DNA of 64,000 bases from JBAYGJ01 sp041649335 (GCA_041649335.1 JBAZNF010000001.1:1-64000), one strand, 5' to 3'. Shown: positions 7,697-16,665, counted from the first letter of the stretch. The notes: generated by a model not told the origin, from the sequence alone. Translations and numbers: made by a program.

Positions 7697-8908
7697 ATGA
7701 ACAATATACTCCAAATTTTTTCAGACAGTTTCCGGATGGCCCGCAAGGACCTGTTGGATTTTACCCGTGACAAAATGCAGCTGGTGTTTGTCATTATAAT
7801 GCCCATTTTCATGATGATCATGACCGGGTTTATTTTTCCCACGGAAAATTCACTGAAAGACATCCCGCTCGGCATAGCCAACCAGGACACCGGACAAATT
7901 AGCGCCACGATGGTTCAGGCGCTGACGCAAATGAAGACGTCTGATGGCAGTCATATTTTTTCGGTAAAAACGTATACAGACGTGAATTCGCTGAAGGACG
8001 CCATCAAGGCGCAAAAGATCAATGGCGGCGTGTATATTGCAAATGATTTTTCTCAAATGATCCAGCAGAATGAGCAGGCTTCCGCTACCATTATTCCGGA
8101 CCAATCCAACCCGCAGATTTCCCAGATTCTGACGCAACTGCTCCAGCAGGTGATTTCCGGGACCTCAACGGGCATTGCCCAGACGAAAGTCGGCGAGATG
8201 CTGAGACTTTCAGGCACGGCCAACCCGCAACTGACACAGCTTGATCCGGCGGCCATCATTTCGCCGGTTCAATCTGCTACCGACAACCTCATTCCCGGCA
8301 AGCCGAATTACTTCCAGTTCGTAGCCCCGGGCATCATGGCGCTGATTGTGATGATGTCGGTCATGACCGGGCTGGCCGTGTCGGTGTCAAAAGAGCGCGA
8401 AGCCGGTACGTTGGACGGGCTGTTGATCGCGCCTGTTTCACGATTATCGATTATCCTGGGCAAAGCTTTTTCGCAGACTGTGCGCGGCATGGCCCAGGGA
8501 CTGATCGTCCTGCTTCTGGCTATAGTAATTTTCGGTGTGCATGTGTATGGCAACTGGTTGATCATGATAGTCCTTATGTTCCTCGGTGTATTCGCATTTA
8601 TGGGCATCGGTATATTGGTTTCAGCTTTGGCCTCTGCCCAGGAATCGGCCATGACTATCATGATGACCTTTCAGTTCCCGATGATGTTCCTGTCGGGTAC
8701 GTTTTTCCCCATCCAGCAGATGCCGAAAGTCATGCAGTACATATCGAAGGTAATTCCGTTGACGTATGAGGGTACGGCATTGCGAAAGGTAATAATTCTG
8801 GGCGCGGGGTTTTCATCGGTTTGGACTGAGGTGTTGATTCTTTTCGTCTTCGGGGCGGTCATGCTGGCCGTCGCCGTCCCGACGTTCCGGCGGGTGATTA
8901 CGAAGTAG
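7697..8908 (+). CDS. ABC-2 type transporter permease
   Basis: 403 residues. One N-terminal membrane segment (about 25-45), a ~190-residue extracytoplasmic domain rich in Q/T/S, then five to six membrane helices from residue ~215, with FLSGTFFPIQQMP near residue 330 as in other ABC-2 exporters. The ATG at 7697 was chosen because it follows the ATPase stop; a longer frame overlaps the ATPase gene. Its C-terminal half resembles the permease at 1649-2752. Confidence 0.9.
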   Translation: MNNILQIFSDSFRMARKDLLDFTRDKMQLVFVIIMPIFMMIMTGFIFPTENSLKDIPLGIANQDTGQISATMVQALTQMKTSDGSHIFSVKTYTDVNSLKDAIKAQKINGGVYIANDFSQMIQQNEQASATIIPDQSNPQISQILTQLLQQVISGTSTGIAQTKVGEMLRLSGTANPQLTQLDPAAIISPVQSATDNLIPGKPNYFQFVAPGIMALIVMMSVMTGLAVSVSKEREAGTLDGLLIAPVSRLSIILGKAFSQTVRGMAQGLIVLLLAIVIFGVHVYGNWLIMIVLMFLGVFAFMGIGILVSALASAQESAMTIMMTFQFPMMFLSGTFFPIQQMPKVMQYISKVIPLTYEGTALRKVIILGAGFSSVWTEVLILFVFGAVMLAVAVPTFRRVITK

Positions 8909-8915
8909 TTTAATT

Positions 8916-8950
8916 AAAATCAGCCCGATGTTACTATCCAGGCTGATTTT
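8916..8950 (+). terminator. Rho-independent terminator after ABC exporter operon
   Basis: A 10-bp perfect stem (AAAATCAGCC/GGCTGATTTT) with a 15-nt loop, then ATTT. Lies 8 bases after the permease stop. Confidence 0.8.
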
Positions 8951-8980
8951 ATTTCCTCATTATTACTGTATACTGAAAGC

Positions 8981-9451
8981 ATGAATAGGACTACTTTGTG
9001 TTTATTATTGCGAAAGAGTGATATTTGTTTGGCCATGAAGAAGCGGGATTTTGGCGCTGGCCGGTGGAACGGTTTCGGGGGTAAGGTGCGTGATGGGGAA
9101 ACTATTGAACAGGCGGCGTTACGGGAGCTGGAGGAGGAGGCGCGGATCAGCGCTCGGGAGAAAAATTTAATCTACGCCGGCCAGCTTAAATTTTATTTCA
9201 AACCCCACCCTGAATGGGCTCAGTCTATGCATATATATTTACTTCGAAAGTGGAAGGGCGAACCGGTGGAAACCGACGAAATGAAACCGCGCTGGTTCCC
9301 GATTGACGCCATTCCGTACGATCAGATGTGGGTAGATGACCGCCGTTGGCTGCCCCAAGTGCTTAATGGCGTAAAGATTGAAGGTGAATTTTATTTCGCC
9401 GATGAAGGCATGATTGTGGAGAAGTTTGACGTTCGGGTGATAAGCGCTTGA
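8981..9451 (+). CDS. Nudix hydrolase, MTH1-like (8-oxo-dGTPase type)
   Basis: 156 residues. The sequence KKRDFGAGRWNGFGGKV is strikingly like eukaryotic MTH1/NUDT1, which removes oxidised purine nucleotides. The Nudix box reads GGKVRDGETIEQAALRELEE and continues EARI, so the conserved glycine near its end (REUXEEXGU) is arginine here; the catalytic REXXEE is intact. A TATACT element precedes the ATG at about 8967. Confidence 0.9.
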   Translation: MNRTTLCLLLRKSDICLAMKKRDFGAGRWNGFGGKVRDGETIEQAALRELEEEARISAREKNLIYAGQLKFYFKPHPEWAQSMHIYLLRKWKGEPVETDEMKPRWFPIDAIPYDQMWVDDRRWLPQVLNGVKIEGEFYFADEGMIVEKFDVRVISA

Positions 9452-9476
9452 CAAATCGCCAATACTAGCCTATACT
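9448..9476 (+). promoter_or_regulatory. Consensus promoter of the DEAD-box helicase gene
   Basis: TTGACA (9448-9453), exactly 17-bp spacer, TATACT (9471-9476). Its -35 box overlaps the stop of the Nudix gene. Confidence 0.88.
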
Positions 9477-9490
9477 TTCCGCACTTTAGC

Positions 9491-9511
9491 AAATCCTCAC
9501 GCAGGATTTTT
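9491..9511 (+). promoter_or_regulatory. Terminator-like hairpin at the 5' end of the helicase mRNA
   Basis: AAATCCT-CACGC-AGGATTT, a 7-bp perfect stem followed by TTATTTTA, starting about 8 nt after the expected transcription start. It would act as a very early attenuator or a protective 5' stem. The helicase ATG follows at 9532. Confidence 0.65.
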
Positions 9512-9531
9512 ATTTTATAGAAACACAGTAT

Positions 9532-10803
9532 ATGACTGACAGTACAACAGAAAAAACTCTCAATATGCCAATTAATGGATTTCATGGCTTAGGGATCGCG
9601 CCGCGATTGCTGGAAGCGTTGGAACGACTGGCATTTACCGAACCTACCCCCATCCAAAAACGCTCAATTCCAGTTGCGATAGAAGGCAAGGACCTGATCG
9701 GCATTGCCCAGACGGGGACCGGCAAGACCCTGGCGTTTGGCATTCCCATGCTCCAGCGTTTGGCGCAGATAAGCGGCAAAGGTTTAGTGCTGTTGCCGAC
9801 TCGTGAACTAGCCATCCAGGTGGATGAGTCGTTGGCCGAGCTCGGCCGTTCGTTTGGCCTGAGGACCGCAGTCCTGATCGGCGGGGCATCAATGAATGTG
9901 CAGCGGCAGCATCTGCGGAACAATCCGCATGTAGTCATCGCCACACCCGGCCGGCTGCTCGACCATATAGAACAGCGCACTGTCCGATTGGACGGGGTTC
10001 GCGTGCTCGTGCTCGATGAGGCTGACCGCATGCTGGATATGGGATTTGCGCCGCAGATTAAAAAAATATTGGCCGCATTGCCAGCCCATGACCGCCAAAC
10101 GCTTCTTTTTTCCGCAACGATGCCAAAGGAGATCGTGGCCATTGCTGAACGGCATATGAAATTGCCGATCAGCGTAGAGATCGCCCAGTCAGGCACCACG
10201 GTCGACCAGGTTACCCAGGAAGTTTTTTTCGTTTCCAAGGAAGATAAAGGGCGCCTCCTGGAAGTCATACTCCAGCAGACTATCGGGCCGGTATTAGTTT
10301 TTACCCGGACGAAATTTGGTGCCAAACGCCTGACGCGCCGCGTCCTGGCCATGGGTCATACGGCGGCTGAGATCCACTCAAATCGCAGTCTGGCCCAGCG
10401 CCGTGATGCGTTGGACGGGTTCAAGTCCGGCAAGTACCGGGTCTTGATCGCGACGGACATTGCCGCGCGGGGAATAGACGTGACCGGGATTGAGGTAGTA
10501 ATAAATTTTGATTTGCCGATGCAGGCGGAGGATTACGTCCACCGGATAGGCCGTACGGCGCGAGCCGGACGCACCGGACGGGCTGTATCTTTTGCCATGT
10601 TTGACGAGCGTAATGATGTCCGGAGCATTGAACGCCTGATCAGGACAACTTTGTCAGTAAAGCCGCTGCCGACTTTGCCGCCGGCCAGGTTTGAGCCGCA
10701 TAATGAAACGGACCAAGGGCGACGCAGCCGGCCGCGGGCGCCACGGCAATTTACGGGCGGGTTCCGGCCCCGTCTCGGCCGCGCCTCGCACCGGTATCGT
10801 TAA
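9532..10803 (+). CDS. DEAD-box ATP-dependent RNA helicase (RhlE type)
   Basis: 423 residues with all helicase motifs in order: Q motif near TEPTPIQKRSIP, I AQTGTGKT, Ia PTRELAIQ, Ib TPGRLLD, II DEAD, III SAT, V ATDIAARGIDV, VI HRIGRTARAG. The basic Arg/Pro-rich tail (RSRPRAPRQFTGGF) is typical of RhlE-like proteins that remodel rRNA or mRNA. Preceded by a consensus promoter and an early hairpin, possibly autoregulatory. Confidence 0.95.
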   Translation: MTDSTTEKTLNMPINGFHGLGIAPRLLEALERLAFTEPTPIQKRSIPVAIEGKDLIGIAQTGTGKTLAFGIPMLQRLAQISGKGLVLLPTRELAIQVDESLAELGRSFGLRTAVLIGGASMNVQRQHLRNNPHVVIATPGRLLDHIEQRTVRLDGVRVLVLDEADRMLDMGFAPQIKKILAALPAHDRQTLLFSATMPKEIVAIAERHMKLPISVEIAQSGTTVDQVTQEVFFVSKEDKGRLLEVILQQTIGPVLVFTRTKFGAKRLTRRVLAMGHTAAEIHSNRSLAQRRDALDGFKSGKYRVLIATDIAARGIDVTGIEVVINFDLPMQAEDYVHRIGRTARAGRTGRAVSFAMFDERNDVRSIERLIRTTLSVKPLPTLPPARFEPHNETDQGRRSRPRAPRQFTGGFRPRLGRASHRYR

Positions 10804-10862
10804 GAACATTCCGGCTCGGCATGCTTGTCGCTGCCGGGTTGATAATTTGTATTACGTACGTT

Positions 10863-12668
10863 ATGGAAATACGAAACATCGCTATTATCGCCCACGTCGA
10901 TCATGGGAAAACGCTGTTGACCGACTCGATCATGCGGCAGACCGGTATGGTAACAGACCTGAATGCCAGCATGGATTCCAACGCGCTTGAGAAGGAGCGG
11001 GGCATCACCATTTATTCAAAAAATGCCTCCGTATATTATCATGGTACGAAGATCAATATCGTTGACACTCCAGGTCATGCGGATTTCGGATCCGAAGTAG
11101 AACGTGTCTTGCGGTCGATCGACAGCGTGCTGCTGGTCGTTGACGCGCAAGAGGGCCCGATGCCGCAGACGCGTTTCGTGCTGAAAAAATCGCTTGAACT
11201 CGGACTGAAGCCGATTGTCGTCATCAATAAAATTGATAAGCCGGCCGCAGACCCGGATTTGGCGCAGGAAGAAGTATACGAATTGTTCCTTGATTTGGGC
11301 GCGGATGATGAGCAGCTGGATTTTACGACTGTCTACGCCATCGGCCGCGACGGGATCGCCAAAATGAACTTGTCTGATGAATCAACCGATTTGACGCCGT
11401 TATTGGACACGATCCTGTTAAAAGTCCAACCGGCGCTCGCGGATACTTCTGCGCCATTCCGTTTTCAGCCGTTCAATCTGGGTTATGACAATTACCTCGG
11501 CCGGCTGGCCATCGGCCGTGTCTATGAGGGGAAGGTGAAATCCGGGGCTTCGCTGGTCCTGAAAAGGCCGGATAATTCCACGGTACAAACCGGCAAAGTG
11601 ACAAAATTATTTACGTTTAAGGGCATGCAACGCATAGAAGCGGAACAGGCCGACGCAGGCGATATTGTCATGATCGCTGGTTTTCCCGACATCGATATCG
11701 GGGAGACCTTATGCGAACTGGAGAGTCAGGTCCCTTTGCCCGCCATTTCAGTTGATGAGCCGACCATATCGCTGGATTTTTTGGTGAATAATTCTCCGTT
11801 TGCCGGCCGGGAAGGTAAGTATGTCACCAACCGGCAGCTGCGGGAGAGGCTGGAAAAAGAACTGGAGGTCAATGTCGGCCTGAAGATTGATTTTACCCCG
11901 GATTATTATAAAGTATACGGCCGCGGTGAACTGCATGTCGCCATTTTAATTGAAAATATGCGTCGTGAAGGGTATGAGGTCCAGGTGTCGCAGCCGCAAG
12001 TGATTGTCAAAGAGGTGGGCGGCAAGAAAATGGAACCGTTTGAAGAGGCGACGGTTGACGTACCGGAAAAGAATTCGGGGATAGTCATCGAAAAAATGGG
12101 CAAGCGCAAAGGGATTATGACGCATATGGAGCATGTGTCCGGGGTCGTGCGGATGCTTTTTGAAATCCCGACCCGGGGATTATTGGGGTACCGCAGCGAA
12201 TTTATCGTGGACACGCAGGGCGAGGGGATATTATGCTCACGGTTTATTGAATACCGGCTGATAGCCGGCGACATTAAGAAGCGCGACGTCGGATCGATGG
12301 TGTCCATGGCCACCGGTAAGGTGCTGGGGTATTCGTTAGATAACCTTCAGCAACGGGGTACTCTCTACGTCTCACCGAGTACTGAGGTATATGAAGGCAT
12401 GGTCATCGGCAATACGTCAAAAGGCGTCGATATTGCCGTCAACCCGATCAAAGGCAAGAAGCTGACGAATATGCGCGCATCTGGTTCGGATGACGCTATC
12501 CAGCTGGCGCCGCCGCTGGAATTAACGATCGAGCGGGGATTGGAAATAATGGCGGAGGACGAATATCTGGAAGTGACGCCAAAAACCGTCCGGTTGCGAA
12601 AAAAATATCTAACCATAAACGAGCGTAAGCGGGCGGGGAATAATTCAATGGAAGTCGAGGAGGAGTAG
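10863..12668 (+). CDS. typA: Translational GTPase TypA/BipA
   Basis: 601 residues, normal for the family. G1 AHVDHGKT (residues 10-17), G3 DTPGHADFG, G4 NKIDKP, then EF-G-like domains II, III and V and the BipA-specific C-terminal domain (GLLGYRSEFIVDTQGEG, then RASGSDDAIQL). Binds the ribosome and aids assembly under stress. I chose the ATG giving MEIRNIAIIAHVDHGKT; an in-frame upstream ATG at 10821 adds a non-homologous 14-residue leader. Confidence 0.96.
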   Translation: MEIRNIAIIAHVDHGKTLLTDSIMRQTGMVTDLNASMDSNALEKERGITIYSKNASVYYHGTKINIVDTPGHADFGSEVERVLRSIDSVLLVVDAQEGPMPQTRFVLKKSLELGLKPIVVINKIDKPAADPDLAQEEVYELFLDLGADDEQLDFTTVYAIGRDGIAKMNLSDESTDLTPLLDTILLKVQPALADTSAPFRFQPFNLGYDNYLGRLAIGRVYEGKVKSGASLVLKRPDNSTVQTGKVTKLFTFKGMQRIEAEQADAGDIVMIAGFPDIDIGETLCELESQVPLPAISVDEPTISLDFLVNNSPFAGREGKYVTNRQLRERLEKELEVNVGLKIDFTPDYYKVYGRGELHVAILIENMRREGYEVQVSQPQVIVKEVGGKKMEPFEEATVDVPEKNSGIVIEKMGKRKGIMTHMEHVSGVVRMLFEIPTRGLLGYRSEFIVDTQGEGILCSRFIEYRLIAGDIKKRDVGSMVSMATGKVLGYSLDNLQQRGTLYVSPSTEVYEGMVIGNTSKGVDIAVNPIKGKKLTNMRASGSDDAIQLAPPLELTIERGLEIMAEDEYLEVTPKTVRLRKKYLTINERKRAGNNSMEVEEE

Positions 12669-12704
12669 TTCGCAGATATGGTGGATGGATTGTTTAGCGG
12701 ACTA

Positions 12705-13097
12705 TCATGAGCGTATAATGGCACGCGCCGGGCAGTTCATGATCGCATACTGTAGTGAAGGAGAATTAAGGTTTTCCTGGGTAGTGACTGCAACTTTTCT
12801 GTCATTTTGGTCCAGTATAAAATGTTCAGGGTCAGTCCGTACACACCGACCACATCCAATACAGCCGGAGGAGATTTTTAATTGCGTGAAATCATACGGT
12901 TGATTTATTGCTGGAATGGTATCCCCAGAGATATTTGATGAATTAGTTTGTTGGGTAATGACGCCGCTGGAGGCAGAATTCGTGTTCTGGTCGTCAGTCC
13001 CTTCGATTTTTTTATTCACTGCCGTACAGCCGGACAAGGCCAACGCCGAAAATATTGGCACTACTAATGAAGTCAGGGTGAGGATTCTTTTATTCAT
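12705..13097 (-). CDS. Exported lipoprotein with a single-cluster ferredoxin domain
   Basis: 130 residues. A lipoprotein signal peptide (basic start, hydrophobic 11-21, lipobox LSGC with Cys24) is followed by a ~50-residue S/T/N-rich linker. The C-terminal ferredoxin domain has Cys79, Cys82, Cys85 (CIGCGRC) and Cys122 in NCPARAI, the set for one [4Fe-4S] cluster. That puts an Fe-S protein on the outer face of the membrane, which is unusual. Lies 10 bp after a membrane protein gene. An Lgt gene for lipidation occurs at 32055. Confidence 0.85.
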   Translation of the reverse strand: MNKRILTLTSLVVPIFSALALSGCTAVNKKIEGTDDQNTNSASSGVITQQTNSSNISGDTIPAINQPYDFTQLKISSGCIGCGRCVRTDPEHFILDQNDRKVAVTTQENLNSPSLQYAIMNCPARAIIRS

Positions 13098-13107
13098 GAG
13101 GTACTAT

Positions 13108-13434
13108 TTATTTCTTAAAAGCCAGAAGATAATATTTTATATGCCAGGAGAAGTGGATGATGGCAACAACAGCCATGCCAATACCTGATTCAACATGTAT
13201 CCAAAGAATAGCACGGTACCAATGAGCGACCGACTGTTGGTCGATGCTGATTGCCAGAAGTAGTCCCAGTCCAGCGGATATCAGTGCAAAGCCTGCTAAC
13301 ATGAAGTTCCAAATACGGCGGTGATCCAATGGAGTTAGTACTTTCGTTTTTGTCAGTGCAAAACTAATTAAAAATAGTAGGATTATACTAAAGATAATTG
13401 CCCAGGAATGATATGAAGTCATAAGGGTAGTCAT
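13108..13434 (-). CDS. Three-helix membrane protein, DUF4405/cytochrome b-like
   Basis: 108 residues with hydrophobic helices at about 11-27, 41-63 and 79-98. The last has H80-x3-G-x9-H94-x3-H98, the spacing seen in DUF4405 and b-type cytochrome anchors, and further histidines occur at 38 and 71. Heme binding is therefore plausible but unproven. Upstream partner of the exported ferredoxin lipoprotein, suggesting electron flow between membrane and the extracytoplasmic cluster. Confidence 0.65.
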   Translation of the reverse strand: MTTLMTSYHSWAIIFSIILLFLISFALTKTKVLTPLDHRRIWNFMLAGFALISAGLGLLLAISIDQQSVAHWYRAILWIHVESGIGMAVVAIIHFSWHIKYYLLAFKK

Positions 13435-13509
13435 GTTTTAAGAGTATCATGGTAGCGTGAATTCAATGTGAATTAGTATTACTCATAAAATCTCATTGAG
13501 TCTGGCTGA

Positions 13510-13538
13510 TTGACACTGGAGGCAGTTGAAGGTATACT
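13510..13538 (+). promoter_or_regulatory. Consensus promoter of the ABC exporter gene
   Basis: TTGACA (13510-13515), 17-bp spacer, TATACT (13533-13538); leader of about 29 nt. Confidence 0.88.
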
Positions 13539-13573
13539 GTCGGCACTTTATTATTGGAAAACTTTTTTAAAAT

Positions 13574-15316
13574 ATGAAATTACTCTGGACATACCTTAAG
13601 CGGTATAAAAAATTATTAGTTGGCGCGCTGTCACTGGCTGTGGTCAACCAGGTCTTTTCACTTTTGGATCCGCAAATTTTCCGGATCATCGTGGATACAT
13701 ACGCCAGCCGGCTTTCTGAATACTCCCGCAGCGAATTTTTTCGTGGCGTTCTGCTACTCCTGCTCGCGTCGGTCACTGTCGCGCTCATCTCCCGAATCGC
13801 AAAAAATTTCCAGGACTATTTCGTCAATTCCATCACCCAGCGATTGGGTACACGTTTATATTCCGACAGCGTCGAGCACTCGTTCAAATTACCGTATATG
13901 GTATTCGAGGACCAGCGGTCAGGCGAACTGCTGCGAAAGATGGAAAAAGCCCGGACTGATTCGCAGACATTCATCGCAAATTTTATCAACATTGTCTTTT
14001 TCTCGCTCATCGGCATCATCTTCGTGCTGGCTTATGCGACGTACGTTCACTGGTCCATCGGGCTGACCTATTTCCTCATGATTCCCGTGCTCAGTGGCAT
14101 CACGTTTTACATCAGCCGCCGCATTAAGGACGCTCAGAAAAAAATCGTCACAGAATCTGCGGCACTAGCCGGGTCGACGACAGAAACGATCCGTAACGTT
14201 GAATTGGTAAAAAGTTTAGGATTGGAAAATCAGGAAATTTCCCGGCTCAACGCAGTCAATGACCAGATCCTGAAACTGGAACTGAAAAAAATTATATTGG
14301 TCAGGAAGCTGAGTTTTATCCAGGGTACGACGATTAATGCCATCCGGTCCACTTTGCTCCTGCTGATGCTCTGGCTTATTTACAGTGGCCATATCACTAT
14401 TGGCGAATTTTTCTCCATATTTGTGTATTCATTCTTTATTTTTTCTCCATTGGCCGAGCTTGGATCCGTAGCGGCTAATTACCAGGAAGCCAGGGCCAGC
14501 CTGGAGAAATTACAGGAAATTCTGCAGATCCCGACTGACGTCAAGCCGGCCAATCCCCAGACAGTGGGCCGGTTGGAATCCATTACCTTTGATTCTGTAG
14601 ATTTTCGGTACCAGTCCAGCGACATACATGCGGTCGCCGATATCTCGTTATCCGCAACGGCCGGGGAAACCATTGCCCTGGTCGGTCCATCCGGCTCTGG
14701 TAAATCCACTTTAGTGAAACTGATCGGCGGTTTGTACCATCCCACCGACGGCATGATCAGGTTCAACAACATCAAGAGCGATGAGATTGATTTTTCGAAT
14801 TTCCGCCAGCGGATCGGCCTGGTGGCGCAGGAAACGCAGCTGTTCGCCGGCACCATCAGGGAGAACTTACTGTTCGTGAATCCGGACGCGTCAGACGATG
14901 AATGCTTGTCCGTCCTCCGGGCCGCTTCTGCCGAATCAATTCTGGGGCGGGTTGAGGGCGGGTTGGACACGCGGATTGGCGAGGGGGGCATAAAGTTGTC
15001 CGGGGGAGAGCGTCAGCGCCTAGCTATTGCCCGGGCATTGTTGCGAAAACCGGAGTTGTTGATTTTTGATGAGGCAACCTCCAGCCTGGATTCTATAACT
15101 GAAAAAGCTATTACGGAGACCATCAAGGCTGTTGAACGACAGCAGTCAGACCTGATCCGTATAATTATTGCCCACCGACTATCGACTGTAGCCCATGCGG
15201 ATCGGATTTATGTCCTGGAACACGGTCGTCTGGTTGAGCAGGGGACGCACGATGAGCTGCTCAAAAAAGCCGGACTCTATGCCGCAATGTGGCGGGAGCA
15301 GGTTGGGAGCATTTAA
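13574..15316 (+). CDS. ABC exporter, fused membrane and ATPase domains (MsbA/LmrA type)
   Basis: 580 residues: a six-helix transmembrane domain (about 15-300) and an ATPase domain with Walker A GPSGSGKST, Q-loop VAQETQLF, signature LSGGERQRL, Walker B LLIFDEATSSLD and H-loop IAHRLST. Half-transporter, so it should dimerise. Likely exports a lipid, peptide or drug; the substrate is not evident. Its last 4 bp overlap the convergent CarH-like gene. Confidence 0.94.
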   Translation: MKLLWTYLKRYKKLLVGALSLAVVNQVFSLLDPQIFRIIVDTYASRLSEYSRSEFFRGVLLLLLASVTVALISRIAKNFQDYFVNSITQRLGTRLYSDSVEHSFKLPYMVFEDQRSGELLRKMEKARTDSQTFIANFINIVFFSLIGIIFVLAYATYVHWSIGLTYFLMIPVLSGITFYISRRIKDAQKKIVTESAALAGSTTETIRNVELVKSLGLENQEISRLNAVNDQILKLELKKIILVRKLSFIQGTTINAIRSTLLLLMLWLIYSGHITIGEFFSIFVYSFFIFSPLAELGSVAANYQEARASLEKLQEILQIPTDVKPANPQTVGRLESITFDSVDFRYQSSDIHAVADISLSATAGETIALVGPSGSGKSTLVKLIGGLYHPTDGMIRFNNIKSDEIDFSNFRQRIGLVAQETQLFAGTIRENLLFVNPDASDDECLSVLRAASAESILGRVEGGLDTRIGEGGIKLSGGERQRLAIARALLRKPELLIFDEATSSLDSITEKAITETIKAVERQQSDLIRIIIAHRLSTVAHADRIYVLEHGRLVEQGTHDELLKKAGLYAAMWREQVGSI

Positions 15317-16167
15317 TTTTTTTTCAGATACTCATCCAATTTCTTCAAATCAGAGACTTGTCGGCACCAACTATCTCTTGGTTTTTTTTGTACTGATACA
15401 GGCCAACCGCCTCCTCCGATTATCAGGTGTGCTTTAATTTTTTTTATCATTGGTTTTAGGTGAGCCAGGTATTTAGAGGCATCTTGGCCTTGGCTGTATG
15501 TTTTTGTCAGGCAAATTAATTGTGGCCTGAGGAGGCGGCAGGCTTTGTCCATTTCGGGTGCAGTGATATTTATGCCTAAGTTTGTCGTACGCCAACCGTT
15601 TCTTTTCAGGACGAGTCCGACCATCAATAAGGGGAGTTCGTGATGGTCGCCAGCTGCACAGGCCAATATCGCATGTGGCGACTTATTCGTTGTACGGTCA
15701 GGGACTAATTGGTCTAACTTTAAAAGCTGGACACGGACAATAAAACTCATCCGGTGCTCTTCAAAGACCGAAACACGGCCGGAAAACCACTCGTCGCCGA
15801 TGTGGCGTAGGGCAGGGGCGATGACTTCATCCAAGATGGTGACCATCGGCACATTCGCCAGGTACAGTTGCTGGACCTGCTGTTCTGCCTGTCGAACCTC
15901 ATTTTGGTGGAGATGTCGGTAATATTTTTGCCAATCCTTCAGCCTGGTCTGCTTGTTTTTCAGCAGCCGGGATAGGACGTATGAGTTGTGCACGTATTTC
16001 GGGTATCGCTGGACAAAAGCCGCCAGCTGTTCCCGTGAAATCCGCCGGTGGCCACCGGAAGTTTTAACAGATTGGATGAAACCTTTATCCACCCATCGTT
16101 TGATGGTGGAGACATTAACCCCGAAAAGGGGAGCGAGTTCCGGAGGACTCAAATGCACGTTTTGCAT
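15313..16167 (-). CDS. MerR-type regulator with cobalamin-binding photoreceptor domain (CarH/LitR-like)
   Basis: 284 residues. The MerR helix-turn-helix is at residues 5-50 (LSPPELAPLFGVNVSTIKRW, then GGHRRI). A four-helix bundle holds W127-x9-E137-H138, the W-x9-EH signature of B12-dependent photoreceptors. A Rossmann B12-binding domain follows with GDHHELPLLMVG (D174-x-H176, likely cobalt ligand) and the GGGG loop near residue 241. CarH represses its target in the dark and is released when light breaks the adenosyl-cobalt bond. No carotenoid genes are seen here, so the target is unknown. Confidence 0.87.
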   Translation of the reverse strand: MQNVHLSPPELAPLFGVNVSTIKRWVDKGFIQSVKTSGGHRRISREQLAAFVQRYPKYVHNSYVLSRLLKNKQTRLKDWQKYYRHLHQNEVRQAEQQVQQLYLANVPMVTILDEVIAPALRHIGDEWFSGRVSVFEEHRMSFIVRVQLLKLDQLVPDRTTNKSPHAILACAAGDHHELPLLMVGLVLKRNGWRTTNLGINITAPEMDKACRLLRPQLICLTKTYSQGQDASKYLAHLKPMIKKIKAHLIIGGGGWPVSVQKKPRDSWCRQVSDLKKLDEYLKKN

Positions 16168-16242
16168 GTTTTTAGGATATCAAGTATTCTGTCATTACGC
16201 AAGACTTGCCATAGCCCATTAACAAACTAACTGATACTAAAT

Positions 16243-16647
16243 ATGTCTACTATCGTTGATCTAGCGGTAAAAGCAGGTACCTTTAAGACACTGGTGGCAG
16301 CGGTCAAAGCCGCAGATCTGGTGTCCACCCTTTCTGGTCCTGGTCCCTTTACCGTATTCGCCCCTACAGATGACGCCTTTGCGAAGCTTCCTGCCGGTAC
16401 TGTCCAATCATTGCTTGAGGACAAAGCCAAGCTGACCGCAGTCCTGACTTATCATGTAGTCGGCGGCTCCATGCTTTCTGGTGACGTCCTCAAGCAGAAG
16501 TCGCTCACCACAGCCCAAGGCAGCCCCTTGCCCGTGACGGTTTCCGATGGAGTGGTGATGGTCGGTCAGGCCAAAGTCCTGAAAACGGATAGCACTGCCG
16601 ATAATGGCGTTATCCACGTCATTGATTCCGTACTAATTCCCGAATAA
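16243..16647 (+). CDS. Fasciclin (FAS1) domain protein
   Basis: 134 residues forming a single FAS1 domain: STIVDLAVKAGTFKTLVAA, the H1 box FTVFAPTDDAFAKLP, YHVVGG, and the H2 box NGVIHVIDSVLIP. FAS1 proteins are usually secreted adhesion modules, but this one starts directly with the domain and has no signal peptide, so export is unclear. Pairs with the DUF378 gene 18 bp downstream, upstream of a shared terminator. Confidence 0.92.
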   Translation: MSTIVDLAVKAGTFKTLVAAVKAADLVSTLSGPGPFTVFAPTDDAFAKLPAGTVQSLLEDKAKLTAVLTYHVVGGSMLSGDVLKQKSLTTAQGSPLPVTVSDGVVMVGQAKVLKTDSTADNGVIHVIDSVLIPE

Positions 16648-16665
16648 TCAACTAAATTAACAGCT

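Noticed and set aside
9582..10352. 256-codon minus-strand frame opposite the DEAD-box gene
   Set aside because: Antisense shadow; Arg/Ser-rich composition, no domain, no ribosome site.
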